DNA of 64,000 nt, taken from positions 124,001 to 188,000 of the forward strand of contig JAEUMY010000007.1 in assembly GCA_016791265.1 (NCBI GenBank), given 5' to 3'. The DNA is from Betaproteobacteria bacterium (lineage in GTDB: Bacteria > Pseudomonadota > Gammaproteobacteria > Burkholderiales > Usitatibacteraceae). The notes beneath the pieces were generated by a model that had not been told where the DNA came from, did not search any database, and was given only the letters and a program-made list of their open reading frames with translations. Below are positions 35,717-42,933 of the stretch, piece after piece; the stretch's first letter is position 1; every line of letters begins with the position of its first letter. The position numbers and the translations under genes are program-made.

Positions 35717-36082
35717 TCCCATGTCCGCACCGACATTAATTTCCGGGAGAGCACCAAAGCCAAGATGATGAATCAGGCGAAGTGCAAACGCCTGTAACCG
35801 AAGGGCTGGAAGATCGGTTCGGCCAAAGCAATTCTCCGGCTCTCGGATGACGAAGATGCCTACATCGCGCTGCGCTTGAGGCTGGCCGACGGCATCAAAG
35901 CGTGACGCGCGGACAATGGGCTCGCGCAAGTCGCACTTGCAAAGGTCATCCATTCAAGTCAGTCAAGCATGGACCAAGTGGAGGCGGACGATCCGACTGT
36001 TTCTTTGGACTTGCTGGTGAGATCGTTGCTCGCGCCGGGTACGCCGAATGGCGAGCCGGCGAAGATCATTCCGCGAAGATGA
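35717..36082 (+). pseudogene. Remnant of an XRE-family (HigA-like) antitoxin gene
   Basis: One reading frame keeps the whole antitoxin-like pattern: RTDINFRESTKAKMMNQAK, then an in-frame TAA at 35795-35797. Next comes PKGWKIGSAKAILRLSDDED with YIALRLRLADGIKA, then a TGA at 35903-35905. The last part is LAQVALAKVIHSSQSSMDQV and DDPTVSLDLLVRSLLA up to the TGA at 36080-36082. This matches XRE antitoxins having a GWKVG start, a short HTH and a VSLDLLxRxLLA end. No toxin gene is visible. The 550 bp around it contain no other gene. Confidence 0.72.
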
Positions 36083-36133
36083 GAGAAACCTGCCCAAAAG
36101 CAAGCCCTCGCCGCATGGCTTGCTCAGCATTCG

Positions 36134-36916
36134 TTATTTCAACAACCGTCTTCTGAACAACACCAGCGCGATGTAGAACCCGACTCCGCCATAGGCCAGC
36201 ATCACCCCGACATGCAGCAGGATGTTCTCCGGCACCTTACCCAGCAGCAGCGGGCGGCCCAGCTCGATGGCGTGGGTGAGCGGCAGCGCGGATGACACAG
36301 CCTGCAGGATGGGATGCATGTTGCCCACGGGGTAGAACACGCCGGAGAGCAGCACCATGGGGGTCAACACGATGGTGAACCAGAAGGTGAAGAAGTCGTA
36401 GCTCTTGGCCATCGCGGTCATGATGAAGCCCATGCCGGCGAAGGTAAGGCCGATCAGGAACGCGAGCGGCAGGATGAAAATCGCCAGCCAGTTCTGCGCG
36501 AGCCCCAGCGCCAGCACGACGAGCAGGATGGCGACCCCCGACAGCAAACTCTTCGATGCGGCCCAGATCCACTCGGCCAGCACGACGTCATCCAGCACGA
36601 TGGGTGCGTTGAGGATGCCATCCCAGGTGCGCTGAACATGCATGCGCGCGAAGCCGGAGTACAGCGCCTCGAATGACGCGGCGAACATGGTGGAGTAGCA
36701 CACCGTGCCGCCGGCGAGGAACGCGATGTAGGTGACGCCGTTGACCTCGGGCAGCATGGTGCCGAGGCCGAAGCCCATGCCCAGCATGTAGAAGAGCGGG
36801 TCCACGATGTTGCCAAAAATGGACTCGGCGGCGAGCTTCTTCCAGACGAGGAAGTTCCGCCGCCACACGGCGATCCAGCGCCAGGAAAAGCGCGGCAGGG
36901 AGAGATCAGAACTCAT
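36134..36916 (-). CDS. ABC-2 type exporter permease (NodJ family)
   Basis: This 260-residue protein has six hydrophobic segments and the NodJ/ABC-2 pattern: FGNIVDPLFYMLGMGFGLGT near residues 34-53, FAGMGFIMTAMAKSYDFF near 165-182 and the C-terminal LLSGVFYPVGNMHPILQAV. Together with the ATP-binding gene two positions upstream it forms an exporter, whose substrate could be a lipid-linked or saccharide molecule. NodI/NodJ-like pairs are widespread in betaproteobacteria unrelated to nodulation. Confidence 0.9.
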   Translation of the reverse strand: MSSDLSLPRFSWRWIAVWRRNFLVWKKLAAESIFGNIVDPLFYMLGMGFGLGTMLPEVNGVTYIAFLAGGTVCYSTMFAASFEALYSGFARMHVQRTWDGILNAPIVLDDVVLAEWIWAASKSLLSGVAILLVVLALGLAQNWLAIFILPLAFLIGLTFAGMGFIMTAMAKSYDFFTFWFTIVLTPMVLLSGVFYPVGNMHPILQAVSSALPLTHAIELGRPLLLGKVPENILLHVGVMLAYGGVGFYIALVLFRRRLLK

Positions 36917-36923
36917 GGCGCCA

Positions 36924-37652
36924 TCATGACGGCAGGAAGAGTCCGTAGTCGGCGGCGATGCGGTCGGTGAATCCGCCCTCGCGTTCGCCGCTCTTCGGGT
37001 GGTAGATGAGGTAGTCGGCGATGTCGGTCGCAGCGATGTCGAACACATCGCCCAGCTTGCGCCCCGGCACTGCGAAAGGTTCGCTCTCCAGGGTCACGGT
37101 GACGCGATCCTGTGACGACCAGGACTTGGGCTGCACCCAGACCCATTCGGTGCCATCGCCCTCGGCGACGAGGCCGATCTTGAAGCCGAACGCCGGGCGA
37201 CCGACGTTGAGCACGCCGCGTTCAAGGAAGCGCTCGCGCACCACCGGCAGCGCGGCCTGCGTCAGATCCTTGGCCGCCTGCATGGCACGCTCGTAGCCGC
37301 CTTCGGCGATGGCCGGCTCGGGTTCCAGACCCAGCGCGTCGGCCAGCGGCACGATCCAGGCATCAACAGCATCATCGTCCTCACCGCCGACCGGGCGGAC
37401 GGTGAGAAAGAGCGTCGGGTCTTCATCCGCATCATCCGGCCCGCCCCAGTTGGCGGGGCCGGGCAGCATGGGCAGGGCGACGCGCTCGACGGGCGAGTCG
37501 TCATCCATGCGGATGTCGATCTCCTCTGGCACGGCGTCGCGGCTCTCCATCGCCTCGTCCAGCGCGGTGAACACCGCTTGCAGGATGTGATAACCGATGC
37601 GGCAATGATTCGGCGCCACCGGGCCGATTTGCAGCGGCGGAGACGTGGCCAT
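36924..37652 (-). CDS. Uncharacterised acidic protein with DUF2314-like C-terminus
   Basis: The 242-residue protein begins MATSPPLQIGPVAPNHCRIG. It is acidic in the middle (DDADEDPTLFLTV, GEDDDAVDAWIVPL). The C-terminal 90 residues contain TEWVWVQPKSW, EPFAVPGRKLGDVFDIAATD and ADYLIYHPKSGEREGGFTDR, a pattern resembling DUF2314. It has no signal peptide or membrane helix. It sits between the ATPase and permease genes of the exporter, so it may be part of or regulate that system; this is inference from position only. Confidence 0.7.
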   Translation of the reverse strand: MATSPPLQIGPVAPNHCRIGYHILQAVFTALDEAMESRDAVPEEIDIRMDDDSPVERVALPMLPGPANWGGPDDADEDPTLFLTVRPVGGEDDDAVDAWIVPLADALGLEPEPAIAEGGYERAMQAAKDLTQAALPVVRERFLERGVLNVGRPAFGFKIGLVAEGDGTEWVWVQPKSWSSQDRVTVTLESEPFAVPGRKLGDVFDIAATDIADYLIYHPKSGEREGGFTDRIAADYGLFLPS

Positions 37653-37702
37653 GGTGAGCCAGTGGCGGCCCGCCGCGTTGGTCGAATGCAAGACCTGCTG
37701 GC

Positions 37703-38623
37703 TCAATCGCGCATCTCCCGTCCAGTGAGTTTCAGGAACACATCCTCGAGATTGGCGGGACGGTGCATGAAGCTGAGATGCGCATAGTTCTGGAGTGAAT
37801 CGATGAGCGGCTGCACCTGCGCGGCGTAGCAGAACGCGGTTTCGCCGGTGACTTCGGCACGGCTCGCGAGCGGCTTGGCCATCTTTTCCACCCACTGCTC
37901 GACCTGCTCGCCGTACACCTCCAGCACTTCCGGCTCGATGTGCGTACGAATGAGATCGCGCGGCGCGCCCTCGGCGATGGTCTTGCCTTCATCGATGATC
38001 TTCAGCCGATCACACAGACGCTCGGCCTCGTCCATGAAGTGGGTGGTCAGCAGGATAGTCTTGCCCTGATTCAGCAGTTTGCGCAGCCGCTCCCAGATGA
38101 CATGGCGCGCCTGCGGATCGAGGCCGGTGGTGGGCTCGTCCAGAAAAATGAGATCGGGGTCGTTGATGAGCGCACGGGCAAGAACGAGCCTGCGCTTCAT
38201 GCCGCCCGACAGCTCCTGGATGCGTGAATTCGCGCGTGATTCCAGCGCGGCGAACTGGAGCAGCGACGGAATGCGCGCCTGCAGCGCATCGTCCTTGAAA
38301 CCGAAGTAGCGGCCATAGACCACCAGGTTCTCGGTCACGGTGAAGTCCGGGTCGAGATTGTCCATCTGCGGCACGACGCCGATGCGGATGCGCGCCTCGC
38401 GCGCGGCCTGCGGCACGGGATGGCCCAGCACGCGGATGGCGCCCGCGTCCGGCGCGGTGAGGCCGAGCAGCATGCGCAAGGTCGTGGTCTTGCCCGCGCC
38501 ATTGGGGCCGAGGAGACCAAAGCACTCGCCGCGACGCAGCGACATGTCGAGACCAGCCACGACCTCGCGATCACCGTAGCGCTTGCGAATATTCGCAGCG
38601 TCGAGAACGGGGACTTCTCTCAT
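37703..38623 (-). CDS. ABC transporter ATP-binding protein (NodI family)
   Basis: This 306-residue ATPase has Walker [11 protein letters not shown] near residue 39, Q-loop VVPQMDNLD, signature [15 protein letters not shown] near 138, Walker [14 protein letters not shown] and H-loop TTHFMDEAE. NodI-type proteins of this length pair with the ABC-2 permease encoded downstream. A palindrome copy encodes AANIRKRYG at the extreme N-terminus, in the strand that precedes the A-loop. Confidence 0.92.
   Translation of the reverse strand: MREVPVLDAANIRKRYGDREVVAGLDMSLRRGECFGLLGPNGAGKTTTLRMLLGLTAPDAGAIRVLGHPVPQAAREARIRIGVVPQMDNLDPDFTVTENLVVYGRYFGFKDDALQARIPSLLQFAALESRANSRIQELSGGMKRRLVLARALINDPDLIFLDEPTTGLDPQARHVIWERLRKLLNQGKTILLTTHFMDEAERLCDRLKIIDEGKTIAEGAPRDLIRTHIEPEVLEVYGEQVEQWVEKMAKPLASRAEVTGETAFCYAAQVQPLIDSLQNYAHLSFMHRPANLEDVFLKLTGREMRD
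38585..38596. repeat. GCGAATATTCGC palindrome in the NodI-type gene
   Basis: Perfect copy with T/A flanks, read as Ala-Asn-Ile-Arg near the N-terminus. Confidence 0.95.
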
Positions 38624-38631
38624 GGCATGAA

Positions 38632-39291
38632 TCAGAGCGGCCGGCAGAAGCGCGTCACGGCACCCTTCAGATGATGCAGTTTGCGATGAAAGAAATGGTC
38701 CGCCCCGGGGACCACGAGCACGGCGATGTCGTGATCGCGCGCCCAGACGAAGCTGTCGGCGAGCGGCACGGTCTCGTCCAGTTCGCCGTGGATGAGCAGG
38801 GTGCGCTCGGGCGGATGGCAGCCCGATGCCTTGCCGGGCAGTGCCGCGGCCCAGCTTGCCAGTCGCTTGAATGCGGGCGCGACCAGTACCATCTGGTCAC
38901 TGCGAATGCGCTCGGTGGCTTTCAGGGTCACTGCGCCACCGAAGGAGAAGCCGGCCAGCCACAAGGGCAGATCAGCGCCGTGCGCGCGGCGGGCGTGCTC
39001 GACCACGGTGATGAGGTCGTCGGTCTCGCCGCGACCCTCGTCATGCGCACCCTCGCTCTGCCCGATGCCGCGAAAGTTGAAGCGCACCACGACGGCGTTG
39101 AGGTCGAAGAACGCGCGCGCCAGCGACGTGACGACTTTGTTGTCCATCGTGCCGCCGAACAGCGGATGCGGATGCGCGATCACGGCGAGCGCGGCGCGCG
39201 GCAGCAGATTGTCAGGCACGCTCTCGGCGACTTCGATCTTGCCGGCGGCGCCGTCGATCAGCGCGACGTGATTGGGCATCGGGGACGCCAT
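38632..39291 (-). CDS. Alpha/beta hydrolase
   Basis: This 219-residue protein has the fold's landmarks: oxyanion-side [14 protein letters not shown] near residues 40-53, nucleophile elbow GFSFGG with Ser near 116, Asp in [13 protein letters not shown] and catalytic His in [10 protein letters not shown]. Proteins of this small serine hydrolase type are often encoded next to the 2Fe-2S protein and exporter genes seen here. The substrate is unknown. It is 8 bp upstream of the ATPase gene and 7 bp after the ferredoxin-like gene, so one operon is likely. Confidence 0.87.
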   Translation of the reverse strand: MASPMPNHVALIDGAAGKIEVAESVPDNLLPRAALAVIAHPHPLFGGTMDNKVVTSLARAFFDLNAVVVRFNFRGIGQSEGAHDEGRGETDDLITVVEHARRAHGADLPLWLAGFSFGGAVTLKATERIRSDQMVLVAPAFKRLASWAAALPGKASGCHPPERTLLIHGELDETVPLADSFVWARDHDIAVLVVPGADHFFHRKLHHLKGAVTRFCRPL

Positions 39292-39298
39292 CGCCGGC

Positions 39299-39607
39299 TC
39301 AGATTTTCAGGCGCTCGACCACGCGCCCGTTCACTAGGTGCTCGTCGATGATCTCGTCGATGTCCTGCTTGTCCACGTAGGTGTACCAGGTTTCTCCCGG
39401 ATACACGACGATGATGGGGCCCTCCTCGCAACGGTCGAGGCAGCCGGCATTGTTGATGCGCACCGCGCCTTGGCCGTGGATGCCAAGCGCTTTGCAGCGC
39501 TTCTTGGCATGGTCGCGCATGGCCTGGGCGTCCGCGTGCTGGCAGCACTTCCTGCCATCTTCGCGAAAGTTGGTGCAAAAGAAGACGTGGTGTTTGTAGA
39601 AGGGCAT
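39299..39607 (-). CDS. Thioredoxin-like 2Fe-2S ferredoxin
   Basis: This 102-residue protein starts MPFYKHHVFFCTNFREDGRK. It has the Cys pattern of [2Fe-2S] thioredoxin-like ferredoxins: Cys11, CC at 21-22, and NNAGCLDRCEEGPIIVVYP with two Cys near 56 and 60. WYTYVDKQDIDEIIDEHL closes the fold. Such proteins carry electrons, but no partner can be assigned. It heads a minus-strand run with the hydrolase and exporter genes. Confidence 0.9.
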   Translation of the reverse strand: MPFYKHHVFFCTNFREDGRKCCQHADAQAMRDHAKKRCKALGIHGQGAVRINNAGCLDRCEEGPIIVVYPGETWYTYVDKQDIDEIIDEHLVNGRVVERLKI

Positions 39608-39652
39608 GGCAGGCGAATGGAAACGATAGCAGAGCGCGATTATCCGGCGAAT

Positions 39653-39664
39653 GCGAATATTCGC
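39653..39664. repeat. GCGAATATTCGC palindrome between the 2Fe-2S and VanZ-like genes
   Basis: Perfect copy with T/A flanks, 6 bp after the end of the VanZ-like gene on the minus strand. Confidence 0.95.
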
Positions 39665-39670
39665 ATCAAT

Positions 39671-40798
39671 TCACTTGCCACGGCCAACGCCGTGGCCGCG
39701 CACAAACAGGGTCACCAGATATGCGAACGTCATCACCGGCCACAGCTCGTTCAACCAGCGGGTGAGCCCGGCGAAGGCGCCCAGCTGCGGATGCTGCCGG
39801 TCGAAAAGCCGCAGCATGCCATCGAGGCCTTCATAGTTGCCGGCCAAGAGCGCCATCAGTCCGCCGGCGAAAACAAGCAACGTGGCGAGAAAGAGGCGGG
39901 CGCGGGGCTTGGCGCCCAGCAGCACCAGCGCGAAAAAATAGCCGGCGATGAGGCCGAGCGCGCTGGCCGGCCCCAGCCACGATTCAAGCAGCGGCGCCTT
40001 CAACATCAGGCCCGCCGCGAGGAACTTCACCGTCAACCCGGCGGCCAACGCGATGAGCGCCGGCACACCTGCGAATATTCGCGGGTGGACCCACACCGAC
40101 ACATAGAGCGCGAAGCCGCACACGTTGAGCGCGATGGCAACGATCTGCGGCAGCAGCGCCAGCGCGCTTTCCTCCGTTGACTGCCAACTGCGGGTCAATT
40201 CGTTGGCAAGCTGGCCCGCCTCGAAGAACGGCACCGCCGGATTGCACTGCGCGACCAGCCAGACGATGAGCAGCGTGAGTCCCCATTCGGCCTGCGCCCC
40301 GCTCGCCAGCCAGCGCTCGCGCAACACCGCGAGGGCGGCGCCCGCCCGCCGGCCCTGGGCCGAGACCGCGAATGCGGCACCCATCAATCCGCCGGCGCTG
40401 TTGGCGAGCCAGTCGTGCAGTGCCGCCACGCGCCCGGGCAGGAAAAGTTGCAGCGTCTCCAGCGTGAAGCTCATGGCGCTCGCGAGCAACGCCGCCGCGA
40501 CGAGCGGGCGGCGCGCACCCATCCCCACGAGCAGCGCCGCGAGCAACAGGCCCACCGGCACATAGGCGACCACGTTGAGTATCTGATCCAGATCGGTCTG
40601 GTAGGGCCGCACCAGCCCGCGCCACAGCACGGATTCCGGCACGCGCCAGCCGGTGAAAGGCAGCAGCGTCGCGTAGCCGACGATGAATAGGCTGATGGCT
40701 AGCGCGCCGCGCACCAGAAGGTTGAGCGGCGGGCCGGCAGGCCGCGGCTCAGCCAATCGGCTTGAGCCCGGACTGGAAGCGCCGTGCGTTGTCGACAT
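39671..40798 (-). CDS. VanZ-like family integral membrane protein
   Basis: The 375-residue protein has about nine membrane helices. The VanZ-like half (residues 30-135) contains YATLLPFTGWRVP, DLDQILNVVAYVPVGLL and SFTLETLQLFLPGRVAALHD followed by WLANSAGGLMGA, the family signature. The second half is a further membrane block (WGLTLLIVWLVAQCNP and later). Its first 50 bp overlap the carbonic-anhydrase-like gene, so a start slightly inside (for example the GTG before RGALAISLF) is possible. Function is unknown; VanZ proteins are linked to envelope or glycopeptide phenotypes. Confidence 0.82.
   Translation of the reverse strand: MSTTHGASSPGSSRLAEPRPAGPPLNLLVRGALAISLFIVGYATLLPFTGWRVPESVLWRGLVRPYQTDLDQILNVVAYVPVGLLLAALLVGMGARRPLVAAALLASAMSFTLETLQLFLPGRVAALHDWLANSAGGLMGAAFAVSAQGRRAGAALAVLRERWLASGAQAEWGLTLLIVWLVAQCNPAVPFFEAGQLANELTRSWQSTEESALALLPQIVAIALNVCGFALYVSVWVHPRIFAGVPALIALAAGLTVKFLAAGLMLKAPLLESWLGPASALGLIAGYFFALVLLGAKPRARLFLATLLVFAGGLMALLAGNYEGLDGMLRLFDRQHPQLGAFAGLTRWLNELWPVMTFAYLVTLFVRGHGVGRGK
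40071..40082. repeat. GCGAATATTCGC palindrome in the VanZ-like gene
   Basis: Perfect copy read as Arg-Ile-Phe-Ala between two membrane helices. Confidence 0.95.
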
Positions 40799-41270
40799 AG
40801 TGCTGGGCGATGCCGCGAATCAGTTTCACGTCGTCGTCGGTGAGCGTCCGCACCACGCGGCCGGGCGAGCCCAGCACCAGCGAACGGTCAGGAATGACCT
40901 TGCCCTCGGCGATGAGCGTGTTGGCGCCGACGAGGCACTCGCGGCCGATGACGGCGTGGTTCAGCACCACCGCCTTGATGCCGATGAGCGAACCTTCCTT
41001 CACCGTGCAGCCGTGCAGCATGACCATGTGGCCGACCGACACGTCCTTCTCCAGCGTCAGCGGCACGCCTTCATCGGTGTGCAGCACCGAGCCATCCTGG
41101 ATGTTGACGTTCTCGCCCAGCGTGATGACATCGCTGTCGCCCCGGATGGTCACGTTCCACCACACGTTGGCTCCACGCTCCATCACCACGCTGCCGATCA
41201 CCGAGGCATTGGGCGCGACATAGTTGTCACCCTTCAGCATCGGCACCCGGTCATTCAGTGCATAGATCAT
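40749..41270 (-). CDS. Gamma-carbonic-anhydrase family (YrdA-type) protein
   Basis: The 173-residue left-handed beta-helix protein shows hexapeptide repeats (NASVIGSVVMERGANVWW, VIGRECLVGANTLI). The three metal-ligand His positions are SVLHTDEG near 64, VGHMVMLHGCTV near 79-86. Conserved Arg and Asp in TIRGDSDVI and Gln in NIQDGS fit the gamma-CA family. Whether it is an active carbonic anhydrase cannot be told; many YrdA proteins have none. It overlaps the VanZ-like gene. Confidence 0.9.
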   Translation of the reverse strand: MIYALNDRVPMLKGDNYVAPNASVIGSVVMERGANVWWNVTIRGDSDVITLGENVNIQDGSVLHTDEGVPLTLEKDVSVGHMVMLHGCTVKEGSLIGIKAVVLNHAVIGRECLVGANTLIAEGKVIPDRSLVLGSPGRVVRTLTDDDVKLIRGIAQHYVDNARRFQSGLKPIG

Positions 41271-41386
41271 GCGTTCGCTCCCTTCACCGACGATGGGTCG
41301 GTCTTCGGGACGATTCTAGCGGGAACCGATAAGTATTCGATCATGCGTCCGCCGAGACAGTCCGAATCTGGCACACGGCTTGCACA

Positions 41387-41656
41387 ATGTGTCGCATGTT
41401 CCTCGATATCAAAACCGTCGGCGCGTTCAAGCGCCTGCTAGAGCGCGAGCTGGGCGAGGAAGTCGATGCCCTCTCGCTGGCCAATAACCCGTCCTATGCG
41501 CGCTACTACTGCCGCCTGGCGCTGAAACACAAGCGCGCGAGCATCGAATTGCAGGCCATCGCCCAGCGCATCCGCGTGCGCATGAAGCGCGCGACGGTCA
41601 TCGACCCGGAAACCCTGCTCCCGTTCAACTACGAAGGCAGTCCCGCCCTGCACTGA
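41387..41656 (+). CDS. Small conserved-type protein of unknown function
   Basis: The frame has 89 residues, or 86 from a second ATG at 41396 (MFLDIKTVGAFKRLLERELG). It is soluble, basic and helical, with LALKHKRASIELQAIAQRIR in the middle and RATVIDPETLLPFNYEG at the end. I see no membrane helix or named motif. Good codon use and position at a divergent promoter region support a real gene, and I assign no function. Confidence 0.55.
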   Translation: MCRMFLDIKTVGAFKRLLERELGEEVDALSLANNPSYARYYCRLALKHKRASIELQAIAQRIRVRMKRATVIDPETLLPFNYEGSPALH

Positions 41657-41741
41657 AAGCGCCTGACGAAACCGGGCAGATCGTCGTGGGTGAGCGACAT
41701 TGGTCGTGAGAGTGCCGTGATTCGTCTAGGGGAAATCCCTT

Positions 41742-41753
41742 GCGAATATTCGC
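41742..41753. repeat. GCGAATATTCGC palindrome in repeat-rich intergenic DNA
   Basis: Perfect copy with T/A flanks, 37 bp before the tandem array at 41791. Confidence 0.95.
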
Positions 41754-41790
41754 AACGAACGATTGGTGTTGTGTTTGCGTCGTTGCAAGG

Positions 41791-42096
41791 GTCCCTGTTC
41801 CGCCCTCCGCTAGCGACTCGCGCCTTGCTGCGAACACGATCTCGGCGTTCGAGCCTGAACGCTTGCCCCTGAGCCTTCTTCTGCGCGAGCCCAGCGCCGG
41901 ATCCGGGGTCACATCCCGCGCTCTCTGGCGCGGGTCCCTGTTCCGCCCTCCGCTAGCGACTCGCGCCTTGCTGCGAACACGATCTCAGCATTCGAGCCTG
42001 AACGCTTGCCCCTGAGCCTTCTTCTGCGCGAGCCCAGCGCCGCATCCGGGGTCACATCCCGCGCGCTGGCGCGGGTCCCTGTTCCGCCCTCCGCGT
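41791..42096. repeat. Tandem repeat of 141-143 bp units
   Basis: Units starting GTCCCTGTTCCGCCCTCCGC begin at 41791, 41934 and 42075. The first two are almost identical over their length, sharing TAGCGACTCGCGCCTTGCTG and GAACGCTTGCCCCTGAGCC, and the third is cut short after about 22 bp. The unit ends in the CATCCCGCGC block of the dispersed family seen near proC. The 442 bp from 41657 to 42098 hold no gene. Confidence 0.88.
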
Positions 42097-42098
42097 CG

Positions 42099-42887
42099 CT
42101 ACATCTGCTTGAACAAATGCGAGAACGGGCGGCTGACGGTGAGGAGTTCCTTGCGACCTTTGATCTTCACTTGCGCCTGCCCGCGGAAGTCGCGCGTCAC
42201 GGCTTCGATGGCCTTGGCGGCCACGATGGTGGAGCGATGGATCTGCCAGAACTTCTTCGGGTCCAGCCCTTCCAGAAGTTCCTTGATGGGTGTCTTGATC
42301 AGCGCCTCGACCTCGGGCGTCATCACCACGGTGTACTTTTCGTCGGACTGGAAGTACAAGACCTCCTCGACCGGAATCAGCCTGAGCTGCTGGCCGATGG
42401 AGGCCTTGATCCAGGTGAGCGGCTCCGCCCCGGGATTGAGTTTCTCCGCGAGCCGTCGCATGAGGCTGTCCAGGTCCTGCGCGGGCGCGGGCGGCTGGGC
42501 GCCCAGTCGACTCTTGAGGCGCTCCACGGTGGCGGCCAGCCGCTCGTCGGTGTAGGGCTTCAACACATAGTCGATGGCGCCGGCTTCAAAGGCTTCGACC
42601 GCGTACTGGTCATAGGCGGTGACGAAAATGATGTGGGTCTTGAGCGTGTCCACACCGCCCACGCCACGGTGCGCCGCGAGGTGCTTGGCCACTTCGATCC
42701 CGGTCATTTCCGGCATCTGGATGTCGAGCAGCGCGAAGTCGGGTTCGTGTTCGGTGATCGCGGCCAGCGCCTCCTCGCCGTCGGCGGCGGTGGCCTTGAT
42801 GTCCAGCTCTGGCCAGAGCTTGGTCATCTTGGCCTTCAGTTGGGCCAGCAAGATCGGTTCGTCTTCGGCGAGTATCGCGGTGGGCAT
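42099..42887 (-). CDS. LytTR-family response regulator (module 1)
   Basis: This 262-residue protein has a receiver domain with phospho-acceptor Asp55 in FALLDIQMPEMTG, acidic pocket AEDE, and Lys near 111 in DYVLKPYTDE. The LytTR DNA-binding domain fills residues 155-262: WIKASIGQQLRLIPVEEVLY, KYTVVMTPEVEALIKTPIKE, FWQIHRSTIVAAKAIEAV. It lies 46 bp downstream of its partner kinase gene. LytTR regulators bind direct repeats upstream of envelope or virulence genes. A close paralogue is encoded 3 kb away. Confidence 0.93.
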   Translation of the reverse strand: MPTAILAEDEPILLAQLKAKMTKLWPELDIKATAADGEEALAAITEHEPDFALLDIQMPEMTGIEVAKHLAAHRGVGGVDTLKTHIIFVTAYDQYAVEAFEAGAIDYVLKPYTDERLAATVERLKSRLGAQPPAPAQDLDSLMRRLAEKLNPGAEPLTWIKASIGQQLRLIPVEEVLYFQSDEKYTVVMTPEVEALIKTPIKELLEGLDPKKFWQIHRSTIVAAKAIEAVTRDFRGQAQVKIKGRKELLTVSRPFSHLFKQM

Positions 42888-42933
42888 GTCGGGTCCGTCG
42901 CTCTATCAGCAATACGCCAGTGTACGAAAATTC

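Noticed and set aside
35207..35953. A 248-codon minus-strand frame across the terminator and antitoxin remnant
   Set aside because: It overlaps the redoxin gene and crosses a strong terminator; no coding signal.
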